Source of the DNA: Candidatus Pelagibacter sp. RS39
GTDB lineage: Bacteria; Pseudomonadota; Alphaproteobacteria; Pelagibacterales; Pelagibacteraceae
Direction of reading: 5' to 3'
DNA length: 64,000 nucleotides
Assembly: GCF_002101315.1 (NCBI RefSeq)
Contig: NZ_CP020777.1
Location: 558,001-622,000, forward strand
Part shown: in pieces, positions 48,634-57,029 of the stretch
Numbering within the stretch: the stretch's first letter is position 1
Layout of the letters: each line of letters opens with the position of its first letter
Translations under genes and position numbers: made by a program
Notes under the pieces: generated by a model
Told to the model about the DNA's origin: nothing
What the model saw: the letters and a program-made list of their open reading frames with translations, nothing else
The model's database searches: none

Positions 48634-50025
48634 ATGAATATTATAATTTGTGGTGCTGGAAGAGTAGGTTTCACTATTGCTAAATTACTTAGTGAACAGG
48701 GTCATTCTATTACTGTAATTGATCAATCAAGTGAAGATATACAAAAAATTAATGACTCACTTGATGTTAAAGCAATAGTTGGTAAAGCAACCTATCCTTC
48801 AATACTTGAAAAAGCTAATGCAGCTGAAACTGATATGATAATAGCAGTTACTAGAAATGACGAAATTAACATGTTAATTTGTCAAATAGCATACTCTATT
48901 TTTAATATTCCAAAAAAAATTTCCAGAATTAGATCCCAAGATTATCTAAATCCAAAATTTACTAGAGTTTATAATAAAGAAAATTTACCAATAGACGTAA
49001 TAATTTCGCCAGAAATTGAAATTGCAAGATCAATACAAAGGAAATTAGAAGCACCAGGGGCTCTAGATAGCGTCCCATTTGCAGAAAAACAAATTAGACT
49101 TTTAGAGATACTTATTAAAGATAATTGTAAATTAATAGGTTTAAAGTTAAATGAATTAACAAATAAATTTCCAAATTTGGATGCAAACATAATTGCAATT
49201 ATTAGGGAGGATAAATCTTTTATTCCGAAAAAAACTGATCAAATAAAAGAAAATGATAAGATTTATGTGATAATAAATTCATCCCAAATGGCTGAAACTT
49301 TAGAGGCCTTTGGTCATACTGAAAAAATATCTAAAAAGATTTTGATAATTGGTGGAGGTAATATTGGTTATAATCTTGCTAAAAACATTGAGGATACACT
49401 AGAGGGTGTGAGAGTAAAAATTGTAGAAAAAGATAAATTACGATCAGAATACCTTGCTAATGAACTCAATAATACAATTGTCATTAATGGTAATGGATTA
49501 GATGAAGAAGTTTTATCAGAGGCGAATCTTGATGAGGCAGAAACTGTTCTAGCACTTACAAACGATGATGAAGATAATTTGATGGTGAGTGTTCTTGTTG
49601 AAAAATTCGCTAAAGATCAAAAAGATATTGAAGATAAAAGAACAATGGCTCTCATTAATAAACCAAACTATTCTCTTTTACAGTCTTCATTAAAAATTGA
49701 TGATTTAATTGATCCAAGAATGAATACAGTTTCAAGTATTTTAAAACATATTCATAAAGGTACAATTGAAAATGCTTATACAATTTCAAATGGTGAATAT
49801 GAAGTAATTGAGGCAGAAATAATTGAGTCTTCAGAATTGATTAATAAAGAATTAAAAAATTCAAACTTACCAGATGAAATAAGAATCGGAGCTGTTTTAA
49901 GAAACAAGAAGGTAATTATCCCAAAATCTAATTTTGTTTTTAAAAAGGATGATCAAATTGTTTTAATTGTGAAAAAAGATGCAATAGGGGTCGTAGAAAA
50001 TCTTTTTAGACTTAGCTCTGTTTAA
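48634..50025 (+). CDS. trkA: Trk potassium uptake protein TrkA
   Basis: Cytoplasmic regulatory subunit of the Trk K+ transporter. Two RCK repeats are visible: the first starts IIICGAGRVGFTIAKLLSEQGH with nucleotide acid VIDQ near residue 34, and the second ILIIGGGNIGYNLAKNIE near 235. TrkA-C subdomains follow each. Length 463 is typical. Linkage ntrX-trkA is seen in many alphaproteobacteria, and trkH follows 4 bases later. Confidence 0.96.
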   Translation: MNIIICGAGRVGFTIAKLLSEQGHSITVIDQSSEDIQKINDSLDVKAIVGKATYPSILEKANAAETDMIIAVTRNDEINMLICQIAYSIFNIPKKISRIRSQDYLNPKFTRVYNKENLPIDVIISPEIEIARSIQRKLEAPGALDSVPFAEKQIRLLEILIKDNCKLIGLKLNELTNKFPNLDANIIAIIREDKSFIPKKTDQIKENDKIYVIINSSQMAETLEAFGHTEKISKKILIIGGGNIGYNLAKNIEDTLEGVRVKIVEKDKLRSEYLANELNNTIVINGNGLDEEVLSEANLDEAETVLALTNDDEDNLMVSVLVEKFAKDQKDIEDKRTMALINKPNYSLLQSSLKIDDLIDPRMNTVSSILKHIHKGTIENAYTISNGEYEVIEAEIIESSELINKELKNSNLPDEIRIGAVLRNKKVIIPKSNFVFKKDDQIVLIVKKDAIGVVENLFRLSSV

Positions 50026-50029
50026 TTGA

Positions 50030-51436
50030 ATGTTTAAATTACAGATTAAATATTTAAGTTTTTTTTTTGGTATTGTTTCAATACTTTCTTTTTTTAATAT
50101 TCTTTATTCTTACTATTTTAATTTATATTTAAATTTAGATACTTATTATTTTACTTTACTAGCATCATCTACTTTATTTATAACTTTTTTTAAATTCGGA
50201 AAATATGATATTAAATCTAATATTTTTCAAAGAATATTAACCATTATTTTAGGTTATCTATTAATACCTTTAGTTTTATCAATTCCATTTTATTTCAGTA
50301 TTTATAATCTAACTTTTTCAAATTCCTATTTTGAAGCAATATCAGGATTTACATCTACCGGTTTTACAATTTTTGAAAATATAAAACTTATTGATCAAAG
50401 TCTAATTATCTGGAGATCAACTACTCAATGGATAGGTGGTCTTTATTTTTTGTTCTCTATAATTTATCTAATCGATATTTACGATGACAGCTTTAAAAAA
50501 ACATTAACAAATTTTATATCTTTTAATAGTTCAGAAATTTTAAAACAAGTGACTAAAATTTTTATTTTATATTCATCATTGACAGTATTAATATTTATAA
50601 TTTTAAATATTTTTTCAATAAGAACATTTGACTCATTAAATTTGTCTTTAACAATAATTTCATCAGGTGGTTTTTTACCTGTCAATGAATTGTCAACAAT
50701 AATTAAAGAAAATGCTCAAATAATCATATTTTCATTGTTGATGCTTTTTTCTTTTTTTAGTCTTTTCTTTTCATACAATTTAATTTTTTTAAGAAAAAAA
50801 AATGTTAATTTTTTTTATGAAGATCTACACTTATTTGTTTATTTAATAATTGTTACTACTATTTTTTTTCTTTTTTTTAGTTTCAATTATGATTTTTTTA
50901 TAAATCTTTTTGCAATAATTAGTAGCATGTCTAATATTGGTTTTTCATTAAGTTCTGGCCAAGAAAATTTAAACTTTATATATCTGATCTTGGTAATTAT
51001 AGGTGGATCTTTTTTTTCAACAAGTTCTGGTTTAAGATTTATAAAAATCTATTCACTATTTAAGTTTTCTATAAATCAAATTTTATCTTTTAGTAGACCT
51101 AAAAATGTTTTTATGAACAAGTTAATTTTCACAAAAATTAATTTTAATCTTGATGAAATAAATAAATATTTTCTAACAATAGTAATATTTATTTTATCTT
51201 TCTTTATATTAACTTCATTATTAACCTTAAGTGGAATAACATTTGTTAACTCTTTCAAGTTAGCAATTTTAACTTTAATGAATACTGTCAACTCCTCAAT
51301 CTATGGTTTAAAGGAATTTGATTTTTATAATCTTCAATTATTAAGTAAATATTGTCTTATTTTCTTTATGATTGTAGGTAGGGTAGAGTTATTAACAATT
51401 TTACTTTTGATAAAAAAATTCCTTTTTAAAAATTAA
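50030..51436 (+). CDS. trkH: Trk potassium transporter membrane subunit
   Basis: K+ channel-like membrane subunit of the Trk system. The first pore segment ISGFTSTGFTIFENI (about residues 104-118) holds the filter-like TSTGFT, then WRSTTQWIGGLYFL near 128, with further pore-like segments SSGGFLP near 211, SNIGFSLSSG near 301 and TVNSSIYG near 421. The first and fourth pore motifs are weakly conserved. It is very hydrophobic, 468 residues. It pairs with trkA just upstream. The TrkH/TrkG name cannot be split from sequence alone. Confidence 0.93.
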   Translation: MFKLQIKYLSFFFGIVSILSFFNILYSYYFNLYLNLDTYYFTLLASSTLFITFFKFGKYDIKSNIFQRILTIILGYLLIPLVLSIPFYFSIYNLTFSNSYFEAISGFTSTGFTIFENIKLIDQSLIIWRSTTQWIGGLYFLFSIIYLIDIYDDSFKKTLTNFISFNSSEILKQVTKIFILYSSLTVLIFIILNIFSIRTFDSLNLSLTIISSGGFLPVNELSTIIKENAQIIIFSLLMLFSFFSLFFSYNLIFLRKKNVNFFYEDLHLFVYLIIVTTIFFLFFSFNYDFFINLFAIISSMSNIGFSLSSGQENLNFIYLILVIIGGSFFSTSSGLRFIKIYSLFKFSINQILSFSRPKNVFMNKLIFTKINFNLDEINKYFLTIVIFILSFFILTSLLTLSGITFVNSFKLAILTLMNTVNSSIYGLKEFDFYNLQLLSKYCLIFFMIVGRVELLTILLLIKKFLFKN

Positions 51437-51469
51437 CTTATTATTGTATATGTAAGATAAATTTTTGAT

Positions 51470-51546
51470 GCGCCCTTAGCTCAGCTGGATAGAGCATCGG
51501 TTTTCTAAACCGAGGGTCGTAGGTTCGAATCCTTCAGGGCGCGCCA
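51470..51546 (+). tRNA. tRNA-Arg (anticodon UCU)
   Basis: A 77-base cloverleaf with encoded CCA. The acceptor stem is GCGCCCT/AGGGCGC, the D stem GCTC/GAGC, and the anticodon stem TCGGT/ACCGA with loop TTTCTAA and anticodon TCT, which reads AGA/AGG. The T loop is TTCGAAT. The T stem GTAGG/CCTTC has one U-U mismatch. A TAAGAT at 51453-51458 could be its -10 box. It lies between trkH and aapJ. Confidence 0.95.
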
Positions 51547-51684
51547 GATATCATTTTTTCGCTAATATTTTTATATAATTATTATCTTGACTTAAATCTC
51601 ATTAGGTCAAAATATCTTATAAATTTCTCTTGAAGAGTATTTTTGAACATGCTTAAATTGTGAATATTCAAAAGCAATTTTGAA

Positions 51685-51702
51685 TTATTTGTTAACAAAT
51701 AA
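51685..51702. repeat. 18-base perfect palindrome upstream of aapJ
   Basis: TTATTTGTTAACAAATAA reads the same on both strands. It ends 19 bases before the aapJ ATG, just ahead of the AGGAAG ribosome site (51712-51717). It could be a repressor site or, in RNA, a 7-pair hairpin with a TTAA loop close to the ribosome site. A shorter palindrome TGAATATTCA is at 51661-51670. A possible promoter is TTGAAG (51630-51635) and TTAAAT (51653-51658), 17 bases apart. Confidence 0.6.
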
Positions 51703-51721
51703 ATAAACAATAGGAAGAAAT

Positions 51722-52762
51722 ATGTTTAAATACTTAAAACAATTAACTTCTTTAGTTGCTATGGTAGCTGTGTTGTTCACTTTTACAACAGAGTCTATGG
51801 CTGCTAAAAAATCTAAAACACTTAAAAACACTCAAAAAAAGGGTTTTGTAAGATGTGGAGTATCTCAAGGTCTTCCAGGATTTTCTAATGCTGATGCTGC
51901 AGGAAATTGGACTGGTGTTGACGTTGATGTATGTAGAGCGGTAGCTGCTGCAGTATTAGGTGATGCAAACAAAGTTAAGTTTACACCACTAAGTGCTAAA
52001 GAAAGATTTACGGCTTTAACTTCTGGTGAGATTGATATCTTATCAAGAAACACAACTTGGACTCTTTCTAGAGATGCTGATATCGGACTTACTTTCGTAG
52101 GTGTGAACTTTTACGATGGACAAGGTTTCATGGTAAGAAAAAGTTCAGGTATTACTTCAACAAGCCAATTCAAAGATGGTATCTCAGCTTGTACTAACAT
52201 TGGTACAACAACTGAGTTGAATATGAGAGATTTCTTTAATTCAAAAGGAATCAAATATGAGCCAGTTGCTTTCGAAAAAGCTGATGAAGTTGTAGCTGCT
52301 TACGATGCAGGTAGATGTGATACTTACACTACTGATAAATCTGGTTTAGCTGCTCAAAGAACAAAAATGAAGAATCCTGATGAACACATTGTTCTACCAG
52401 AAACTATTTCTAAAGAACCTTTAGGACCAGTTGTTAGACAAGGTGATGCAGTTTGGGAAGATATCGTAAGATGGTCTTTGAACACTATGATCGAAGCTGA
52501 AGAGTATGGTATTACTTCAGCAAATGCAGACATGATGAAAACTTCTGATAACCCAGCTATTAAAAGATTAGTTGGAGCTGAGGGTGAATTAGGTGCTGCT
52601 TTTGGTCTAGATAATGACTGGAGCTTGAGAATTATCAAGCAAGTTGGTAACTACGGTGAAAGTTATAAGAGAAATATAGCTGACACTGGAATTTTGCCAG
52701 ATAGAGGTCCAAACCAATTATGGACTAAGGGCGGAATACTTTACGTTCCACCTGCAAGATAA
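51722..52762 (+). CDS. aapJ: General L-amino acid ABC transporter substrate-binding protein
   Basis: Periplasmic binding protein (family 3) for polar amino acids such as glutamate and glutamine (AapJ/YhdW). A signal peptide covers residues 1-~27 (TTESMAA cleavage region). The mature protein has GFVRCGVSQGLPGFSNADAAGNWTG-type start and the core VDVDVCRAVAAAVLGD, then LTSGEIDILSRNTTWTLSRD. Length 346 is typical. Codons differ from neighbours (more GCT, GGT, C-ending Phe/Tyr/Asn), a sign of high expression. It is separated from aapQ by a strong terminator-like hairpin. Confidence 0.95.
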   Translation: MFKYLKQLTSLVAMVAVLFTFTTESMAAKKSKTLKNTQKKGFVRCGVSQGLPGFSNADAAGNWTGVDVDVCRAVAAAVLGDANKVKFTPLSAKERFTALTSGEIDILSRNTTWTLSRDADIGLTFVGVNFYDGQGFMVRKSSGITSTSQFKDGISACTNIGTTTELNMRDFFNSKGIKYEPVAFEKADEVVAAYDAGRCDTYTTDKSGLAAQRTKMKNPDEHIVLPETISKEPLGPVVRQGDAVWEDIVRWSLNTMIEAEEYGITSANADMMKTSDNPAIKRLVGAEGELGAAFGLDNDWSLRIIKQVGNYGESYKRNIADTGILPDRGPNQLWTKGGILYVPPAR

Positions 52763-52780
52763 TTGTAGTTTAAAACATTT

Positions 52781-52813
52781 AAAAAGGGCTAGATTTTTCT
52801 AGCCCTTTTTTTT
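52781..52813 (+). terminator. Hairpin terminator/attenuator between aapJ and aapQ
   Basis: A 13-pair stem (52781-52793 with 52798-52810), core GGGCTAGA/TCTAGCCC, TTTT loop, and a run of T to 52813. It begins 18 bases after the aapJ stop and ends 24 bases before the aapQ start. It fits an intrinsic terminator that lets most transcripts stop after aapJ, or a 3' stabiliser, giving more binding protein than permease. Confidence 0.88.
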
Positions 52814-52837
52814 ATAAACTCATATATTATCACCATT

Positions 52838-53989
52838 GTGAATTTTAAACTTAAAGATATTCTTCCACAATTAATTACAGTTACTGCTGTTGTTTTAGTC
52901 TTTGGTTTTTTTACTTATAACGCACAAATCAATATGGAAAACAGAGGTATTGATTTTGGTTATGGATTTTTATCTCAAGAGTCATCGTTCGATGTTCAAT
53001 TTTCTTTAATAGAGTACGATGGTTCACATTCATATTTTAGAGCGTATTTAGTTGGATTATTAAATACAATTCTTGTTTCAGTTATTGGTATTATAATTGC
53101 AACTATTTTAGGTGTAATAGTTGGTGTAGCAAGATTATCACCTAATTATCTTATAAATAAATTTGCAGCTTTTTATGTTGAATTCTTCAGAAATATTCCG
53201 TTGCTACTTCAAATATTCTTTTGGTACTTTGCAGCATTAAGAGCTTTACCACTTCCACAAGATGCAGAGGCAATGTTTGGTGTTTTTTTCTTAACTATTA
53301 AAGGATTATATGTTCCAGCATTCATCTGGCAAAATTTTAGTGTTTTCTTTTATTCAATAGTTGCAGCAATAATTGCAATAATTGTTATTCGTATTCATGC
53401 TAAAAGAGTTCAAGCAAACCAAGGAAAACAAATACCAGTATTTTTGATATCAATAGGATTAATATTCATTTTACCTCTTTTAAGTTTTTTAATTGGTGGA
53501 GTAAGTCTTTCATTTGAGGTTCCTGTTTTAAAACAGTTGGCAACAACATCTTTTATTTATGAGGGAGGAGTAAGTTTACCTCCAGAATTGATAGCCCTTA
53601 CTTTATCTTTATCTCTTTACACAGCTACTTTTATAGCAGAATGTGTAAGAGCAGGAATTCAAGGTGTTGGTAAAGGACAAAAAGAGGCGGCAGCATCAAT
53701 AGGATTAACTCCAAATCAGGTACTTAAACTTGTAATTATGCCTCAAGCTTTAAGAATAATAATTCCACCAACAACAAATCAATATCTAAATTTAACAAAA
53801 AACTCTTCATTAGCAGCAGCGATTGCTTATCCAGATTTAGTTTTGGTTTTTGCAGGAACTGCATTAATGCAAACTGGTAAAGCTATTGAAATAGTTTCTA
53901 TAACTATGTTTACTTATTTAACCTTAAGTATTTCAATCTCACTTTTAATGAATTGGTACAACAAAAAAATTGCAATACAGGAAAAATGA
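52838..53989 (+). CDS. aapQ: General L-amino acid ABC transporter permease AapQ
   Basis: Inner-membrane permease (His/Glu/Gln/Arg/opine type) with the N-terminal extra domain of the Aap group. GLLNTILVSVIGIIIATILG and FFRNIPLLLQIFFWYFAAL are near residues 71 and 117, and the EAA loop GVGKGQKEAAASIGLTPNQ is near 276. Length is 383. The start is GTG at 52838. The stop overlaps the aapM start (ATGA). Confidence 0.95.
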   Translation: MNFKLKDILPQLITVTAVVLVFGFFTYNAQINMENRGIDFGYGFLSQESSFDVQFSLIEYDGSHSYFRAYLVGLLNTILVSVIGIIIATILGVIVGVARLSPNYLINKFAAFYVEFFRNIPLLLQIFFWYFAALRALPLPQDAEAMFGVFFLTIKGLYVPAFIWQNFSVFFYSIVAAIIAIIVIRIHAKRVQANQGKQIPVFLISIGLIFILPLLSFLIGGVSLSFEVPVLKQLATTSFIYEGGVSLPPELIALTLSLSLYTATFIAECVRAGIQGVGKGQKEAAASIGLTPNQVLKLVIMPQALRIIIPPTTNQYLNLTKNSSLAAAIAYPDLVLVFAGTALMQTGKAIEIVSITMFTYLTLSISISLLMNWYNKKIAIQEK

Positions 53990-55431
53990 TGTCAAAAATA
54001 AATTTTTTAAAACCTGATAAAGATAAACTAAATACTTTCTTATACTTAGGCTCTTTTTTATTTTTTATTAGTGTATTGGATGTTTTTTTTAATGCATTTT
54101 TTAGTTTAAATTTAACTAGTTTCTTACCAGGTTTTTTAAGTTTTTTATTACCATTAATATTAGGTTTTATTGGACTTTATTTCATAAGGATAGAATTTAG
54201 TGGGATAAAACAATTAGATCTTTTAAATAAGCATATTAATACTAATAACTTTAATGCACTTTTATCATTACTTATAATATTTGTAATTATTAAATCCATT
54301 CCACCAATTCTTAGTTGGTTTGTAGTAGATGCTAGTTTTGCTGGTGACACTAAAGATGTTTGTACTGGCTCAGGAGCATGCTGGACGTATATTAAAGTTT
54401 GGATGAGAAGATTCATGTATGGCATGTACCCTAATGCTGAGCAATGGAGAATAAATTTATCATTTATAGCCTTAGTATTAATGGGATCAGTTGGTTATTT
54501 TGCTACTGATAGATTTAAGAAATACTTAACACTATACTATGTAGTTATTTATCCTCTGATTGCATTTTTGTTTATCTTTTTCTTTATATCTGGTGGCCCC
54601 GTATTTTTTGATTTTTCATATGGGATTATTGCTGCTATTTTATCTATTATTATTGGTTTTTTTATACCTGCTAAATATAAGTTTTATTATTTTTTAATTG
54701 TACCCTTAGCTCTGTATATAACTTTAAAGTATTTTATATTTTTTGAGGAATATATTGAGTTAGGTAAATTAGATGGTCTAAATTGGGTAGAGACAGGTGC
54801 CTGGGGAGGATTATCTTTAACATTTATAATATCTTTTTTCTGCTTAATTTTCTGTTTTCCAATAGGAATGGCTTTTGCTTTAGGTAGAAGATCAAATTTT
54901 CCTCTAATTAGATATATTTCAGTTGGCTTTATTGAATTTTGGCGAGGCGTACCTTTGATAACAGTACTATTTATGTCAGCAGTAATGTTTCCGATGTTTC
55001 TACCAGAGGATTTCTTCATTGATAAGTTAGTAAGAGCAATTATTGCAATTTCATTATTTGAAGCTGCTTATGTGGCAGAAGTTATACGTGGTGGTTTACA
55101 AGCTTTACCGAGAGGCCAATATGAAGCTGCAAAATCATTAGGCATGGGTTATTGGAAAATGCACATATTTGTTATACTTCCACAAGCACTTAAACTAGTA
55201 ATTCCTGGAATTGCCAATACATTCCTTGCTTTAGTTAAAGATACACCATTAATATTTGTTGTAGGTTTACTAGAAATAGTTGGAATGTTAAATTTAGCCA
55301 AAACTAATCCAGAATGGTTAGGTTTTGCTATGGAAGGTTATGTTTTTGCTGCAATAATTTTCTGGATTATTTGTTACGCAATGAGTAAATATAGCTATAA
55401 TTTAGAACAAAAATATAAAACAGATAGATAG
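53986..55431 (+). CDS. aapM: General L-amino acid ABC transporter permease AapM
   Basis: Second permease of the aap transporter. The C-terminal half has the conserved permease block with [21 protein letters not shown] and the EAA loop [20 protein letters not shown]. The N-terminal half adds several helices and a loop with [14 protein letters not shown] chose ATG 53986 (481 residues, ATGA overlap with aapQ); ATG 53989 is an equal alternative, and the TTG at 53953 lies inside aapQ without support. A CAGGAA sequence (53978-53983) is the likely ribosome site. Confidence 0.94.
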   Translation: MMSKINFLKPDKDKLNTFLYLGSFLFFISVLDVFFNAFFSLNLTSFLPGFLSFLLPLILGFIGLYFIRIEFSGIKQLDLLNKHINTNNFNALLSLLIIFVIIKSIPPILSWFVVDASFAGDTKDVCTGSGACWTYIKVWMRRFMYGMYPNAEQWRINLSFIALVLMGSVGYFATDRFKKYLTLYYVVIYPLIAFLFIFFFISGGPVFFDFSYGIIAAILSIIIGFFIPAKYKFYYFLIVPLALYITLKYFIFFEEYIELGKLDGLNWVETGAWGGLSLTFIISFFCLIFCFPIGMAFALGRRSNFPLIRYISVGFIEFWRGVPLITVLFMSAVMFPMFLPEDFFIDKLVRAIIAISLFEAAYVAEVIRGGLQALPRGQYEAAKSLGMGYWKMHIFVILPQALKLVIPGIANTFLALVKDTPLIFVVGLLEIVGMLNLAKTNPEWLGFAMEGYVFAAIIFWIICYAMSKYSYNLEQKYKTDR

Positions 55432-55435
55432 AAAT

Positions 55436-56170
55436 ATGTCAGATAGTATTATCCAAATTAATAATATGAACAAATGGTTTGGTGACTTTCAAGTTCTAAA
55501 AAAGATTAATTTAGAAGTTAAACCAAAAGAAAAAATTGTGGTATGTGGTCCATCAGGATCTGGAAAATCAACTTTAATTAGATGCATCAATAGACTAGAG
55601 GAACATCAAGAGGGAAATATTATTGTTGATGGAACTGAATTAACAGAAGATACAAAAAATATTGAGCAAATAAGAGCTGAAGTTGGTATGGTGTTCCAAC
55701 AATTTAATTTGTTTCCGCATTTGTCAATATTAGATAATTGTACATTAGCTCCTATTTGGGTAAAAAAAATGCCAAAGAAAGAGGCGGAAGAACTAGCATT
55801 AAAACATTTAGAAAGAGTACAAATTCTTGATCAAGCACAAAAATATCCAGGCCAATTATCTGGAGGACAACAACAAAGAGCTGCAATAGCAAGAGCTTTA
55901 TGTATGGAGCCAAAAATAATGCTTTTTGATGAACCTACATCAGCTTTAGACCCTGAGATGATTAAAGAAGTGCTTGATGTAATGGTTAATCTTGCAAAAC
56001 AAGGTATGACTATGATTGTTGTAACACATGAAATGGGTTTTGCTAAAGAAGTTGCTGATCAAATGATATTCATGGATGAAGGAATGATAGTAGAAAAAGC
56101 GGATACTAAGGAATTTTTTGCTAATCCTAAGAGTGATAGGACTAAACTTTTCCTCAGCCAGATACTATAG
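55436..56170 (+). CDS. aapP: General L-amino acid ABC transporter ATPase AapP
   Basis: ATPase of the aap system. Walker A is [12 protein letters not shown] (about residues 38-49), the Q-loop [16 protein letters not shown] near 86, the signature [15 protein letters not shown] near 141-155, Walker [15 protein letters not shown] near 160-173, and the H-loop VVTHEMGF near 196. Length 244 is normal. It is 4 bases after aapM. No T-rich terminator hairpin follows; the dyads downstream end in A runs. Confidence 0.96.
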   Translation: MSDSIIQINNMNKWFGDFQVLKKINLEVKPKEKIVVCGPSGSGKSTLIRCINRLEEHQEGNIIVDGTELTEDTKNIEQIRAEVGMVFQQFNLFPHLSILDNCTLAPIWVKKMPKKEAEELALKHLERVQILDQAQKYPGQLSGGQQQRAAIARALCMEPKIMLFDEPTSALDPEMIKEVLDVMVNLAKQGMTMIVVTHEMGFAKEVADQMIFMDEGMIVEKADTKEFFANPKSDRTKLFLSQIL

Positions 56171-56227
56171 ATACCAGTAATTTCAAGGAATTTTTCTTAA
56201 ATTATACCCTAAGAATTGCTTGACATA

Positions 56228-56255
56228 TTTTTGGAATAGCAGGCATTTCCAAAAA
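56228..56255. repeat. Inverted repeat upstream of XRE regulator (1)
   Basis: TTTTTGGAA (56228-56236) and TTCCAAAAA (56247-56255) are perfect 9-base inverted arms around a 10-base spacer. TTGACA (56220-56225), a perfect -35 box, lies next to it. The 3' arm is followed by A, not T, so it is not a terminator. It may be an operator at the promoter of the XRE gene. A weaker 6-base pair TTCTTA/TAAGAA lies at 56194-56215. Confidence 0.5.
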
Positions 56256-56284
56256 AATAAAAAAATAATATTGTTGCAGGAAAG

Positions 56285-56313
56285 ATTAAAAACTTGTTCA
56301 ATCTGTTTTTAAT
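56285..56313. repeat. Inverted repeat upstream of XRE regulator (2)
   Basis: ATTAAAAAC (56285-56293) and GTTTTTAAT (56305-56313) are perfect 9-base arms around an 11-base spacer, 20 bases before the ATG and just before the strong AGAGGGG ribosome site (56322-56328). It may be a binding site for the regulator itself, or an RNA hairpin next to its ribosome site. Confidence 0.5.
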
Positions 56314-56333
56314 AAAAATTAAGAGGGGTCTTA

Positions 56334-56702
56334 ATGGAGGATAATTTTAATAAGCATTTAGGCAATAAGCTTAAGCTTAGAAGGTTAGCTTTAGGTTTAA
56401 CACAAACAAAAGTAGCAAAAGCAATCAACGTCACATTTCAACAAATACAAAAATATGAAAAAGGAACTAACGGAGTTAGTTCGATAAGATTATTACAATT
56501 ATCAAATTATCTTAAAGTTCCAATAAACTATTTCTTTGAAGATTTTTCAGAATACTTAGTTAATTTAGAAAAATCTCAAGAGGGTCATATGAATGTGAAT
56601 TATAATTTCTTAGTTAAATTATATTCTGAACTTAATGCTGATCAAAAATTGAAATTTAATAAATCGTTACAGGTTTCAAACAATATTTCAAAAGTTGGAT
56701 AA
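56334..56702 (+). CDS. XRE/Cro-CI-family helix-turn-helix regulator
   Basis: A 122-residue DNA-binding protein. The helix-turn-helix covers about residues 11-66: LGNKLKLRRLALGLTQTKVA, then FQQIQKYEKGTNGVSSIRLLQLSNYLKVPINYFF, a classic XRE layout. The C-terminal ~45 residues have no family I recognise. Similar 120-140 residue XRE regulators are widespread in alphaproteobacteria; the target is unknown. It stands alone between aapP and three tRNA-rich bases, with two inverted repeats upstream suggesting autoregulation, and has an unusually strong ribosome site for this window. Confidence 0.9.
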   Translation: MEDNFNKHLGNKLKLRRLALGLTQTKVAKAINVTFQQIQKYEKGTNGVSSIRLLQLSNYLKVPINYFFEDFSEYLVNLEKSQEGHMNVNYNFLVKLYSELNADQKLKFNKSLQVSNNISKVG

Positions 56703-56706
56703 AATT

Positions 56707-56782
56707 TGGCTCCTCGGGCAGGACTCGAACCTGCGACCAATTGATTAACAGTCAACTGCTCTACCAACTGAGCTACCGAGGA
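56707..56782 (-). tRNA. tRNA-Asn (anticodon GUU)
   Basis: A 76-base cloverleaf on the minus strand with encoded CCA. The acceptor is TCCTCGG/CCGAGGA, the D stem GCTC/GAGC, the anticodon stem GTTGA/TCAAT with loop CTGTTAA and anticodon GTT, and the T arm GCAGG-TTCGAGT-CCTGC. It begins 4 bases after the XRE stop, facing it tail to tail. Confidence 0.97.
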
Positions 56783-56832
56783 ATATAAAAAAGCAAACTT
56801 ACTTTTTTTTTTAACTAAAACAACATCTTTTT

Positions 56833-56906
56833 TGGAGGCAACGCCCGGAATCGAACCGGGATACAAGGATTTGCAATCCTCTGCGTAACCATTCCGCCAC
56901 GTTGCC
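56833..56906 (-). tRNA. tRNA-Cys (anticodon GCA)
   Basis: A 74-base cloverleaf on the minus strand with encoded CCA and the U73 discriminator typical of tRNA-Cys. The acceptor is GGCAACG/CGTTGCC and the anticodon loop TTGCAAA gives GCA. The T arm is CCCGG-TTCGATT-CCGGG. It lies 50 bases upstream of tRNA-Asn on the same strand, so both may be cut from one transcript. Confidence 0.97.
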
Positions 56907-57029
56907 TTATGTTTTAGATGATAGCTACATCAGTTTTATATTAAATTTTTAAGATTAGTCTATCAAATAACGTTTTAATTTGATTATTGTTAATTTAGAT
57001 TAATAAATTATAAACTAACTATATCCAAG
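56907..57029. other. Divergent spacer between tRNA-Cys and valS
   Basis: These 123 A+T-rich bases must hold the promoters for the tRNA-Cys/tRNA-Asn pair (minus) and valS (plus). TTGATT at 56980-56985 with TAAATT at 57004-57009 (18-base spacer) is a weak promoter candidate for valS. I see no clear T-box or other leader structure. Confidence 0.4.

Noticed and set aside
53953..53985. TTG start for aapM inside aapQ
   Set aside because: No ribosome site. The ATG at 53986 overlaps the aapQ stop in the usual way and has CAGGAA just upstream.
56228..56313. Hairpins after aapP as transcription terminators
   Set aside because: Neither hairpin is followed by a T run on the + or the minus strand; operator or RNA-structure roles fit better.
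56703..57029. Additional small gene in the tRNA-rich gap
   Set aside because: The 327 bases are accounted for by two tRNAs and short A+T-rich spacers. The open frame across the tRNAs on the minus strand is not coding.
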